DNA of 26,430 bases from Priapulus caudatus (GCF_000485595.1 NW_014577133.1:106690-133119); one strand, 5' to 3'. Positions 11,330 through 21,226 are shown, counted from the stretch's first letter. Made by a program: numbers and translations. The notes: generated by a model not told the origin, from the sequence alone.

Positions 11330-11410
11330 TATAAGCGTGCATTGTCAGCGCGTGTGTCATGTGTGTCACTGTAGCATTCTTGCGGGGGATTATTATATAT
11401 GTAATATATC

Positions 11411-11437
11411 AGAGCGTATTCATACTTAATACGCTCT
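11411..11437. repeat. Perfect 10-bp inverted repeat
   Basis: AGAGCGTATT, a 7-base loop, then AATACGCTCT. It lies in the unique part between the satellite edge and dispersed repeat copy 1. It could form a hairpin; no function is indicated by context. Confidence 0.7.
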
Positions 11438-11465
11438 TGGTAATACTTCTCCCCTGTTCATTAGT

Positions 11466-12323
11466 GTAGTGAGGAATACAATATAATTTTAAATGTTGGA
11501 AGGAAGTATCTACTGTAGTGTAAGCGATCTATACGAACATATAGATCTTCCATGGGCCCCCTGATAGACACGCACGCATGCAAGCACGTACGCACGCACA
11601 CACACACGCGCACGTACACGCGCACCCACACACATATACAAGCAAACAGTGATTGAATAATTAGTATAGAAAGACGGACGATGGTCTTTAAAAACCATAT
11701 TTAAAAGTGACAAAATTATGAACTCAAAACAAAAATAAGTTTAAATTAGGCATTTATTACAAGAAATTTAAAGCCATTTTTTAAAGCCATATTTGGGGGG
11801 GGGGGGTATAATTGTACAAATCACAGAACTTGGGGCAACTACCATCATCGTTTGTGAAACGTATAGGCGAGCTGCATAAGCACCGTAAAGAGCAGCACGA
11901 TGTTTTCACTGTATCAACCTAATTACCTGAGAGGATATTTCAAGCCATATGGTTGGGTAAAGTCAACTGTATTGTACACAACTTTCGGTCCTACCACCGA
12001 TCTACTAACACATAGTCCGTAGGAGCCAGCGTCGTGTACTAATTCTATAAATTTTATTGAAACTCTGAGAGGCATCATATGCCTGAAGTTGCAGTCTAGA
12101 TGCACACTGACTCACGGACTTTTCATACCACGTAATTACATTCATATGATATTCTCACGACTAGCAGTGTGCCCACGTTCACCAAAAAATAATTTAAACA
12201 ACAGGCCTGGCCAGCAGTGGTCTACTATTCACATTCATAACTATCATCTAGGATGCAGCTTCAACATATATCTTGGCAAATAGTTATCAAAAACTACGAA
12301 TAAAAAATTATTGAGATTCTATA
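11466..12323 (+). repeat. Dispersed repeat, copy 1 (858 bp)
   Basis: Nearly identical to 12979-13822 from GTAGTGAGGAATAC to GAGATTCTATA. Parts in order: the palindrome GATCTATA-6-TATAGATC (11526-11547), a CA/CG-rich alternating stretch (about 11567-11640), a poly-G run (10 G), and a long AT-rich part containing the candidate minus-strand exon 11927-12082. Differences from copy 2 are a few substitutions and small indels, including 8 extra bases (TCCGTAGG) near 12015-12024. No terminal inverted repeat is obvious. Confidence 0.85.
11927..12082 (-). other. Candidate 156-bp exon on the minus strand
   Basis: Minus-strand segment bounded by a CTTCAG acceptor-like site (exon would start at 12082) and a CTCAG/GTAATT donor-like site (exon would end at 11927). 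It is open throughout and encodes about 51 residues, including FIELVHDAGSYGLCVSRSVV and VDFTQPYGLKYPL. The equivalent of copy 2 has an 8-bp deletion that shifts the frame. The protein is not recognised. It may be an exon captured by the dispersed repeat, part of a decayed transposon, or chance. Confidence 0.25.
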
Positions 12324-12663
12324 AATTGCGAATGTTCTGGCTCTATAATGCGCTATTTGCAGCTGCATTTTATTGTCCGTATGCATTTCCATACATTTTG
12401 CGCGTATGGCGAAACTCTGGATAACTCAATGTTCATTTCTTCTTTCTTCCTCTTCTTCTTTTTCTTCCGTTGTCCTTACTCAGTTTCGGCGCGTGCATCA
12501 TACACGGTAGATTCGTCTTCTTGTTCTTCTTCTTCTTCATCGTCGTTACAGCTGTCTTCACTCAGTCTCGACTTTCGTGCATCGTATAGCTATAGTACCT
12601 TTAGTTCGTTGTTTGGCAAAGGAATACCTAAGTTCGACTAGTTACTGCACCAAATGTATTACA
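12324..12663. other. Unique, pyrimidine-rich stretch
   Basis: Contains TTC/CTT-rich runs (about 12435-12470 and 12515-12545). The plus strand gives a serine/phenylalanine-rich open frame of low complexity (12348-12641). The minus strand reads through an acidic stretch (DDEEEEQEDES) with the word YDAR on each side, which is more protein-like but has a stop within 3 codons beyond the second YDAR. It could be a fragment of an acidic nuclear or transposon protein. Not identified. Confidence 0.35.
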
Positions 12664-12974
12664 ATATCATTCATTTAATTATGAGGGATAGCGCGAACGC
12701 AGTCCCCCGCTAACAGAAATTATACACCCGAGTTCTCTCGATTTGAGAGAATCGCAAGAGTCAGCCAAACCGAAGTGCAATGGAAAGGCCTCTTCCTGGG
12801 GGATCCGCCTTGTTGATCATGGAAGCCCCGATGCCAGGTAAGTATGATTTTCGACATCACCGCCTACGGTGCATAGTTATCGGCTCTAGCACCTGTCTGT
12901 GGTGTCAAATATTATCCGCATGCATCAATAGCTTGTGCGCATTATTCAAATATCATCATGTAGTGCATCTAGGA
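12664..12974 (+). repeat. Satellite block 2 (core of unit 11, clean)
   Basis: 311 bp of error-free-looking satellite from ATATCATTCATTTAATTATG through the core and donor-like GGTAAGTATG (about 12837-12846) to GTGCATCTAGG, where dispersed repeat copy 2 begins. The same satellite word resumes at 14285 (GAACAAAGACGG) on the far side of the N gap, so the interruption falls inside one form A unit with little or no satellite lost. The frame 12780-13172 starts here and runs into the dispersed repeat; it is chimeric and unlikely to be real. Confidence 0.85.
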
Positions 12975-12978
12975 GGCG

Positions 12979-13822
12979 GTAGTGAGGAATACAATATAAT
13001 TTTAAATGTTGGAAGGAAGTATTACTGTAGTGTAAGCGATCTATACGAACATATAGATCTTCCATGGGCCCCTGATAGACACGCACGCATGCAAGCACGT
13101 ACGCACGCACACACACACGCGCACGTACACCGCGCACCCACACACATATACAAGCAAACAGTGATTGAATAATTAGTATAGAAAGACGCGACGATGGTCT
13201 TAAAAACCATATTTAAAAGTGACAAAATTATGAACTCAAAACAAAAATAAGTTTAAATTAGGCATTTATTACAAGAAATTTAAAGCCATTTTTTAAAGCC
13301 ATATTTGGGGGGGGGTATAATTGTACAAATCACAGAACTTGGGGCAACTACCATCATCGTTTGTGAACGTATAGGCGAGCTGCATAAGCACCGTAAAGAG
13401 CAGCACGATGTTTTCACTGTATCAACCTAATTACCTGAGAGGATATTTCAAGCCATATGGTTGGGTAAAGTCAACTGTATTGTATACAACTTTCGGTCCT
13501 ACCACCGATCTACTAACACATAGAGCCAGCGTCATGTACTAATTCTATAAATTTTATTGAAACTCTGAGAGGCATCATATGCCTGAAGTTGCAGTCTAGA
13601 TGCACACTGACTCACGGACTTTTCATACCACGTAATTACATTCATATGATATTCTCACGACTAGCAGTGTGCCCACGTTCACCAAAAAATAATTTAAACA
13701 ACAGGCCTGGCAGCAGTGGTCTACTATTCACATTCATAACTATCATCTAGGATGCAGCTTCAACATATATCTTGGCAAATAGTTATCAAAAACTACGAAT
13801 AAAAAATTATTGAGATTCTATA
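12979..13822 (+). repeat. Dispersed repeat, copy 2 (844 bp)
   Basis: Second copy of 11466-12323, same orientation, only about 650 bp away. It carries the same palindrome (13038-13059) and alternating CA/CG stretch, a shorter poly-G run, and an 8-bp deletion (near 13522) that disrupts the candidate minus-strand exon. It is followed immediately at 13823 by the GTTCACACGG element. Confidence 0.85.
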
Positions 13823-13975
13823 GGCGCGTTCACACGGACGTTTTTGGCCCGAGCCTAATTAGGCCGTGCCAGATTTGCTCGAGCGAGCGTTCACACGGAC
13901 GTTTTGGCCCGAGCCAGATTTGGCCCCATCGAAAACGTCGGACCAGGCCGAGCCAAATTTTAGCACCAGCTTTCG
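13823..13975. mobile_element. MITE-like GTTCACACGG element
   Basis: Two head-to-tail copies of GCGTTCACACGGACGTTTT followed by GGCCCGAGCC (from about 13827 and 13887), then TTGGCC/CCAAAT-type GC-rich words and AGGCCGAGCCAAATTTT. The same vocabulary, in part inverted, recurs at 21117-21226 (CGTGTGAACGCG, CGAGCCAAATTTGG). The pattern fits a short non-autonomous DNA element family. Exact ends and target duplication were not resolved. Confidence 0.5.
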
Positions 13976-14015
13976 GCGAGCGGTAGAGAGGTAGAAATTA
14001 CTAGAATCGGTTCAA

Positions 14016-14090
14016 ACAGTATAAAAAGTATAACTTTATAACAGTATAAAAATTCCAAAACAGTATAAAAGTTCCAAAACAGTATAAAAA
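14016..14090 (+). repeat. ACAGTATAAAA minisatellite
   Basis: Four occurrences of ACAGTATAAAA, at 14016, 14041, 14060 and 14079. The last three are spaced by 19 bp with the unit ACAGTATAAAA(A/G)TTCCAAA. Similar AAAAGTATAAA words occur at 24078-24150 and 24788-24862. The flanking AT-rich sequence to 14258 shows no further gene. Confidence 0.7.
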
Positions 14091-14258
14091 TGCGAAAAAA
14101 TTTGATCAGGATGCACGTTTCAAGATTGATAATTAAACTCGGAACGTAAGTAAACACTCTAAATAGTAAACAACGCCATCTCGCGACATACTGCCAATTT
14201 ATCTTGTGAGATATTTGGTGCAATAAAATTTATTTTAATTTTTAATTTTAATTTGACA

Positions 14259-14283
14259 NNNNNNNNNNNNNNNNNNNNNNNNN
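14259..14283. other. Assembly gap, 25 N
   Basis: Exactly 25 undetermined bases between AT-rich unique sequence and the resumption of the satellite. The round number indicates a placeholder, so the true distance between both sides is unknown. Confidence 0.97.
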
Positions 14284-14933
14284 TGAACAAAGACGGCTGA
14301 AAGACGTGTGTGTATTAATTTACGATATACATATATATGCGTTTTTTAAGTTTTCGATATATGTTCTATGGATAAGCGGTTCATGTATTGTTTCAGAATG
14401 TACTTAGAAGAATTCGTCTGTTCCGCAATTTATCGCGCTGTAACATTATTCAAGCGAGACTCTCGGTACCTGTACTGGAACGTCGTATGATTGTCAAATT
14501 TGCATCGGAGGGAAAATGAATATAGTTAAAAGTCACTATTCTGCGTACATTGCGCTTGATTATGTTGTCCATCGGTAATATTTAGTAAAATCCCGCATAT
14601 ATTAAACATATGGAATAAAGTCTTTTCGAAGTGTTGGAATGGTTACGTGATCTACTGTGCTATCGATTCAAACTACTGAGATTAGATTTCATAAAAACGG
14701 GACCTTCAACCACAAATAACTCAAGATTTAATTTCTATTACACTGAAATGCATCAAAGTGTGCACACAAGATTCCGGATCCAATATAATTAATTGCAGAG
14801 CCATGTATCAACACATTTTATCCATATCATTAATTTAATTTATGAGGGATAGCGCGAACGCAGTCCCGCTAACAGGAATTATACACCCGAGTTCTCTCGA
14901 TTGAGCAATCGCATAGGAGTCAGCAAACCTGAG

Positions 14934-15802
14934 TGCAATGGAAAGCGCCTCTTCCTGGGGGATCGCCTTGTTGATCATGGAGCCCGCATTGCAGGTAGAA
15001 GTATGATTTTTCGACATCACGCCTACGGTGCAATAGTTATCGCCTCTCAGCACCTGTCTAGTGGTGTCAATATTATCGCATGCATCAATAGGCTTTGTGC
15101 CGCATTATTCAATTCACCATGGCTAGTGCATCTAGGAACAAAGACGACTGAAGACGTGTGTTATTAATTCGATTATATATATATAATTTATATGGTTTTT
15201 AAGTTTTTTCGATAGTTTTGTTACTATGTTAATGCGGTCATGTGTATGTTTTTCAGAAATTCTAGATAGGAATTGACATGTTCCTGCATGTATCGGGTGT
15301 AAATTATTCAAGGCGGTAGACTCTCGGTACTGGTACCTGGAACGCTTCGTTGATGGTCATATTTTGCACGAGGAAAATGAATATAGTTGAAGTTTCACTA
15401 TTCTTGCGTACATGGCGCTTGATTATGTTGTCCATGGTAATATTGTTAAAATTCCGCCCTATATATTAGAAACAATAGGAATAAGTCTCTTTCGAAGTGT
15501 TGGAATGGTATACGTGGTCTACTGTCAGCACGATCAAACTACTGAGATTAGATTTATAGAAATCGTCGAACATTGCACCACAAAATAACTAGATTGTAAT
15601 TCTATACACTGAAAAGCATCAAAGCGGCTCACAATATTCGACACCAATATAATAATTGGAGCATGTATGCAACAAATTTATCCATATCATTAATTTAATT
15701 ATGAGGGATAGCGCGAACGCAGTCCCCCTCGCTAAACAGAATTATAACCCGAGTTCTCGCGCATTTGAGAGAATCGCATAGAGTTCAAGCCAAACCGACA
15801 AG
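14934..15802 (+). repeat. Satellite unit 12, form A
   Basis: Form A, 869 bp, with scattered indels. The donor-like site reads GGTAGAAGTATG here. The preceding partial form A unit starts right after the N gap. Confidence 0.8.
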
Positions 15803-16566
15803 TGCATGGAAAGGCCTCTTTCTGGGGGATCCGCCTTAGTTGTGCATGGAAGGCAACCCAGAGGGCAGGGTAAAGTATGAAGTTTGTCGCATCGGCCGGG
15901 CGTACGGGCCATAGTTATCCGGCTCTTGCACCTGTCTGTGGTGTTCAAATGAGTTATCCGCATGCCATCAATAGGCTTGTGCGCTTATGTCAAATATGTG
16001 GCACCATGTAGTGGCATTAGAACAAAGACGACTGAAAGAACATGTGTATATAATTTACCTATACTATATGTTTTTTTCTTTTTAGGTGTGAAAATTGTTT
16101 GTAAACTACGAAACGCCATGAGATAAGTTTCATGCCATCACGCTTGAGTTGTTTTTCTGTATATTGTTATCATTCCGTTTAATCCGGTAGTATTTTAAAA
16201 CGGTAGGAATAAAAGGTCCTGCTTGAATGTGTTTGAATGCTATAACGTGATCTATTGTCGGCTACGATCAAGACTGAGATTAGATTAATAATTATGTCAT
16301 ATGTCGTATAATTATTTTCATGAAATTCGCGGAATCATTCAAATTGAAATAACTTAAATTTTTCATCAAATACACCGGAACAACACAAACGCGGCTACAC
16401 ATATTCTTACGCAATAGATAATTGGAGCATGTATTGCAACTCAATTTAAACAATCATTTATATTCTTAATTGTGAGGGATGCGCGACGCAGTCCCCCTCT
16501 AACGAAAAATTATACACGAGTCTCCCTCGATTTGAGATGGAATCGCAAGAGTTAGCCAAACGAAGC
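15803..16566 (+). repeat. Satellite unit 13, B2-type
   Basis: 764 bp. The first part resembles form A (GCATGCCATCAATAGGCTTG, GAACAAAGACGACTGAAAG) and then switches to the B tract TTTTTTCTTTTTAG at about 16070. It lacks the B1 AT-rich marker. Unit 17 has the same hybrid structure. Confidence 0.8.
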
Positions 16567-17446
16567 TGCAATGAAAGGCGCTTCTTCCGGGGGATCGCTT
16601 GTTGATCATGGAAGCCCCGCTGCCAGGTAAGTATGATTTTCGAATCACGCTACGGTGCATTGTTATCGGCTCTAGCACCTGTCTGTGGTGGTCAAATATT
16701 ATCGCATATGCATCAATAGCTTGTGGCGCATTATTTAAATTATCATATTGTAGTGCATCTTAGGGAAACCAAGACGGCTGAAGACGGTGCTGTTATTAAT
16801 TACCGATATATATATATATTATATTATATATATGGTTTTTTAAAGTTTTCGATTAGTTTGATTACTATGTTAAGCGCGTCATGTATGTTTCAAGAAATCT
16901 AGAAAGAATTGACATGGTTACCCGCATGTATTCGGGTGTTGTAACTATTATTCAAGACTAGATCTCTCGGTATGGTTACCCTGGAACGTTCGTTGATGTC
17001 ATTTATTTGCCCAGAGGAAAATGATATTAGTTGAAAGTCATATTCTGCGTAATTGCGCTTGATTATGTTGTCCATTGGTAATATTAAGTTAAAATCCGCT
17101 ATATTTAAACAATAGGAATAAGAAGTCTCTTTTTCGAAGGTTGGATGGGTATACGTGGATTGACTGTCGCACGATCAACTACTGAGATTAATTTCATAGA
17201 ATCGAGGGACATTCAACCACAATAAAACTTAAGATTTAATTCTGATACCCACGGAGCATCAAAGCGGCTACACAATATTCCGACACGCAAATCTAAAGTT
17301 TGGCTGAGATTTATTGCACAAATTTATCCATATATTAATTTATTAGATGAGGGAGGAATTAGCGCGAACGACAGTCCCCTCTACAAAAAATTATTACACC
17401 CGGAGTTCCTCGATTTTGAGCAGATCGCAGGTCAGCCAAACCGAGC
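16567..17446 (+). repeat. Satellite unit 14, form A
   Basis: Form A (880 bp) with an expanded TA run at about 16805-16832. The donor-like CCAGGTAAGTATG is intact. Confidence 0.8.
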
Positions 17447-18407
17447 TGCAATGGAAAGGCTCTTCCTGGGGGATTCCGCCTTGTGATCCTGGGAGCCCGA
17501 TGCCCAGGTAAAGTATAATTTTCGACATTGTCACGCCTTACGGTTGCAGTAGTTATCGGGTTAGCCACCTGGTCTGTGGGTGTCAGAATTATCGCATTTC
17601 TCAATGATTGATTCGCATTATTGTCAGAATAATTATTCCATCGCTTCAAGAGAGCATCTAGAACGAGGCGGTGTTGAAAAGGACGTAGTGTAAGTAATTT
17701 TTACTATAGTATATTTTCTTTGTTACTTGTTGTGGAGTGTGAGAAATGTTGTGGATAACTACCTTGGAAAGGCCCGATGAGATAAGTTTGGTGTCATTGC
17801 ACGCTTTGGATTTTTCTGGTACTATTGTTGTCAATGTAAGCGTGTTAAAGGTCGCGTTTGTATTTTACAACGGGTAGGAATAAAGTTCGTGGCCGTTTGA
17901 AGTGTAGTATAGGAACTGGGGGTATACAATAGATTGAAAAAAAAAAGAGAATGAGGAAGGAGAGGAGGGAAAGAAAGGAGAACATATCTGGAAAATTAGC
18001 AAAAAAAAAAAAAAACAAAAACAAAAAAAAAAATAAAAAAAAGAGGAAAAAACGTGTTCTATTGTCGCACGATTCCCAAGATGAGATAGAGTATATTAAA
18101 TTATTGTCAGGGTGAAATCGCCGAAATTTATATAAATGTTGTTCTAGAATCGCGGATCATTCAACTTGAATACGTGTAAGATTCGATTCATAAGGCACCG
18201 AGAAGAGGACCAACAGAAGCGGACCACACATATCTTACGCAATAGAATAATTGGAGCATGTATGCCATCGATTTTGCCTCATCATTTATTTATTGTGTAG
18301 CGGGGAAGGAGGATGCGCGAACGCAGATCCTCCCGTTCTAACAAGAATTATAGCAACTGCGTTCCCTCGATTGAGAGAATCGCACGGAAGAGTCTAGCAA
18401 CCGAGTT
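17447..18407 (+). repeat. Satellite unit 15, form B1 with purine insertion
   Basis: Form B1 with heavy noise rich in G. A purine/poly-A block of about 118 bp splits GGTATAAGTGAT and CTATTGTCGCACGAT. Without it the unit would be about 843 bp, including sequencing noise. Confidence 0.75.
17935..18052 (+). repeat. Purine-rich / poly-A block
   Basis: About 118 bases, nearly all A and G (GAGGAAGGAGAGGAGGG, then long A runs), with very few pyrimidines (for example the ACATATCT segment at about 17982-17989). It interrupts a satellite word that is intact in sister copies. It is either a low-complexity insertion or an artefact of the noisy gap fill. Confidence 0.75.
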
Positions 18408-19299
18408 TGCATGGATAGGCCTCTTCCTGGGGGATCGCTTGTTGATCATGGAAGCCCCTGATGCGCAGGTAAGTATGAGGTTTCGACATCACCGCCTACG
18501 GGTGCCATGCGTGGGTTATCGGCTCTAGCACCTGTCTGTGGGTCAAATATTTATCCGCCTGCTCAATAGCTTTGTGCGCATTATGTTAATATGCATCATG
18601 TAGTGCATCTAGGGAACAAGGGGGCTCGAAGACGTGTGTTATTAATTTCGGATATGATATATATCATAGTATATATATATTGGTTTCAAGTTTCGATAGT
18701 TTGTTACTATGCTTAGCGGTCATGTATGTTTCAGAATTCTAGAAAGATTGAATGTTCCCCATGTATCGGGTGTAACATTATTCAAGCGTAGACTTCGGTA
18801 CTGTACCTGAAGTGGGCGTGAATGTCATATTTGCACGAGGAAATATGAATATAGTGTGAGCACTATTCTGCGTATACCATTTGCGGTGTATTATGTTGTC
18901 CGTAGGCTATATGTGAGTTAAAGTCCGATATAATATTAGCAAAGCATAGGATAAAAGTCTCTTTTCGAAATGTGTTGGCTTTAAAGTGGGTATGATTGGT
19001 GGAGGGTTACATAGTCGCACGATCAAACTACTGAGATTAGATTTAATAGAAATCGAGGACATTCAACCACAAATAACTAAGATTTAATTCTATACACTGA
19101 AAGCCATCAAAGCGGCTCACAATATTCGACACCAATATAATAATTGGAGCATGTATGCAACAAATTTATCCATATCATTGGGGTTTTAATTATGAGGGAT
19201 AGGGCAGAGAACGCATAGTGGGCCCCGCGTAGCCAAGAAGTGTATACACCGAGCTTCTGCTTCGATGTTGGGAGAACTCGCAAGAGTCAGCCACGTAAG
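18408..19299 (+). repeat. Satellite unit 16, form A
   Basis: Form A, 892 bp. The donor-like GCAGGTAAGTATG is at about 18464-18476. The second half is mixed: 19019-19180 is almost clean, while 18890-19010 is very noisy with G insertions. Confidence 0.75.
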
Positions 19300-20100
19300 T
19301 GCAATTGAAAGTGCCTGTTCCTGGGGATCCGCCTTGTTGTCATGGAGGGCCGCATTTGCGACGGGGGAAGTATGGATGTTTCGACATCACCGGCCTCGGC
19401 TGGCAGGTAGTGATCGCTTAGCACCGTGTGTGTGTGTCGAATATTATCGAGCATGGCATCGTTGCTTGTGCCGGAATTATTCGAAAGTCTCACCGTGTAG
19501 TTGATCGTAGGAACAAAGACGACTGAACTGACATGTGTAACTGTAATTTACTATATATATGTTTTTTTCTTTTTAGAGTGTGAAAAATGTTTTGTAACTC
19601 GGAATGCATGAGTATAAGTTTCATGTTTCACGCTTGATTTTTTTGCTGGTATATTGTCTATTTCGTGTGGTTTTAATCGGGTGAATGGGGATTTTACAAG
19701 CGGTAGAAGACTAAGAGGGGGGAAATAGAGCTGCTTGTGTTGAGAGGGATGTTTGAATGGTATAGTGTCTTGATATCGTCGTGCGGGCGAATCAAAAGAT
19801 GAGATTAGAGTTGAATAATTTAGGTCATTGTCGGTTCATAGGAAACATCGCGGGACATCATTCACAACTTGAAATAAGTTAGATTTCATTCATGTTACAC
19901 GGAAACCGCAACAATTTTGCGGCGCACAACGTATTCTTACGCCCATAGATAATTGGAGCATGTATGCAATCAATTTAACCATATCATTCAATTAATTGCT
20001 GAGGGATAGCGGGGCGAAACGCAAGTTCCGCGCTCTAACGAAATTATACCCCGAGTTCCCTCGGAATTTTGAGAGAATCCGCAGAGTCAGCAAGGCGAAG
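19300..20100 (+). repeat. Satellite unit 17, B2-type
   Basis: Same A-to-B2 structure as unit 13 (GAACAAAGACGACTGAA, then TTTTTTCTTTTTAGAG at about 19562). The donor-like site is lost (GACGGGGGAAGTATGG), probably from base errors. Insertions are strongly G-biased. Confidence 0.75.
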
Positions 20101-20986
20101 TGCAATGGAAAGGCCTCATTCCTTGGGGATCCGCGCTGTTGGATCATGGAAACCCGATGCCAGCGTAAGTGAATGGATTTTCGACATCACCGCCACGGTG
20201 CATATGGTTATCGGCTTTCTAGCCCTGTCTGTGGTGTCAATATTATCGCACTGCTCAATAGCTTGTGAGGCATTATTGGGGATATGGGCATCAATGTATG
20301 CATCTAGGAGGCAAAGACGGGCTGAAAGACGTGTGTTATTAATTTACGCGATTGATCTATTGGTTTTTAAGTTTTTCGATGGTATGGTACTATGTTAGCG
20401 CGCGCGTCTGTATGTTTCGAAAATGTGCTAGAAAGAACTGTCATTGTTCGGGCCATTTATCGGCGCGTGTAACATTATTCAGCGTCGACTTCTCGGTACT
20501 GTACCTGGAGAGGTCGTTGATGTCAAATTTGCACGAGGAGATATTGAATATAGTAAACGCACTATTTGCGGTGACAGATAGAGGCTTGATTAATGTCTGG
20601 TCATTGCCGTAATAATTTGTTACATAAAAATGTTAAAATCGCCAATATATGAAAACAATAGGAATAAAAGTCTCTGTCGATAAGGGTTTTGGAATGGTAT
20701 ACGTGATTTACTGTCGCACGATCAACTACTGAGATTAGATTTCATAAATCGAGGCATTGGGAACCCAAATACAAGACTCTTAATTTCTACACTGAAAGCC
20801 ATCAAAGTGCACACATATCCGCTATCGGGTATAATAATTGGAGCATGTATTCAACAATTTATCCATATCATTACAATTTAATGGATGCAGGGTAGCCGCG
20901 AAGCGCAGGTCCCCCTCTAACAAATTATACAGCGGAGTTTCCCTCGATTTGTGGAGGAGGTGCGCAAGAGTCAGCCGATCCGAAGC
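20101..20986 (+). repeat. Satellite unit 18, form A
   Basis: Form A, 886 bp, with moderate noise. The donor-like site reads CCAGCGTAAGTGAATGG. The TA run is nearly lost (about 20346-20360). Confidence 0.75.
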
Positions 20987-21103
20987 TGCGTGGGGGAAAA
21001 GCTACATTCCTGGGGCTATCGCCGCCTTGCTTGATCATGGAAGCCCCGATGCCAGCGTAAGTTGATTTTCGACATCACGGCTGCGGTGCATAGTTACTCG
21101 GTT
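20987..21103 (+). repeat. Satellite unit 19, truncated end of array
   Basis: Core only, through CCAGCGTAAGTTGATTTTCG and GGTGCATAGTTACTCGG, then the satellite stops. No further satellite word is seen to 26430. Confidence 0.8.
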
Positions 21104-21116
21104 CTGACAGTATTCA

Positions 21117-21226
21117 CTTGCGTACGTGTGAACACGCCGACTCAAACCGACCCGAGCCAAATTTGGCCCGAGCCAAATCTAGCCCATTTGGCTCGAGCCA
21201 AATCATGACCGTGTGAACGCGACTTA
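21117..21226. mobile_element. MITE-like element with GTGTGAAC ends
   Basis: Near the left end CGTACGTGTGAACACG, near the right end CGTGTGAACGCGAC. Inside are repeated and inverted GAGCCAAAT / ATTTGGCTC words. It shares vocabulary with 13823-13975 and forms the exact edge of the satellite array. Ends and target duplication are not certain. Confidence 0.5.

Larger units (their letters stand above)
11287..12663 (+). other. 1377-bp non-satellite insertion in the array
   Basis: Unrelated sequence interrupting the satellite and flanked by the same 37-bp satellite word (11250-11286 and 12664-12700). It contains unique sequence (11287-11465), dispersed repeat copy 1 (11466-12323) and another unique, pyrimidine-rich part (12324-12663). 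Base quality appears good throughout, unlike most of the array. Confidence 0.75.
14284..21103 (+). repeat. Satellite array block 3 (higher-order A/B repeat)
   Basis: Same satellite and orientation as block 1, resuming at GAACAAAGACGGCTG in form A. Order of units: A (partial), A, B2-type, A, B1 with a purine insertion, A, B2-type, A, truncated. It ends at about 21103 inside TTATCGGCTCTAGCACC, where the second GTTCACACGG-type element and single-copy DNA follow. Noise increases to the right, and inserted bases become mostly G from about 17450 on. Confidence 0.9.

Noticed and set aside
12348-12641. 97-codon serine/phenylalanine-rich ORF
   Set aside because: Produced by TTC/CTT low-complexity sequence. 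The opposite strand looks more protein-like.
12780-13172. 130-codon ORF across satellite and dispersed repeat
   Set aside because: It fuses two unrelated repeats at a junction and ends in the CA/CG microsatellite. Chance.
12946-13225. Minus-strand cysteine/valine-rich ORFs
   Set aside because: They translate the CACG microsatellite; similar frames occur at 11510-11713 for the same reason.
198-21103. A CRISPR array or prokaryotic repeat
   Set aside because: Units of 0.8-1 kb with splice-like signals, alongside animal exons. There are no short repeats with unique spacers and no cas genes.
198-21103. rRNA, snRNA or histone gene array
   Set aside because: No recognisable rRNA, snRNA or histone words in the core or bodies, despite the tandem arrangement.
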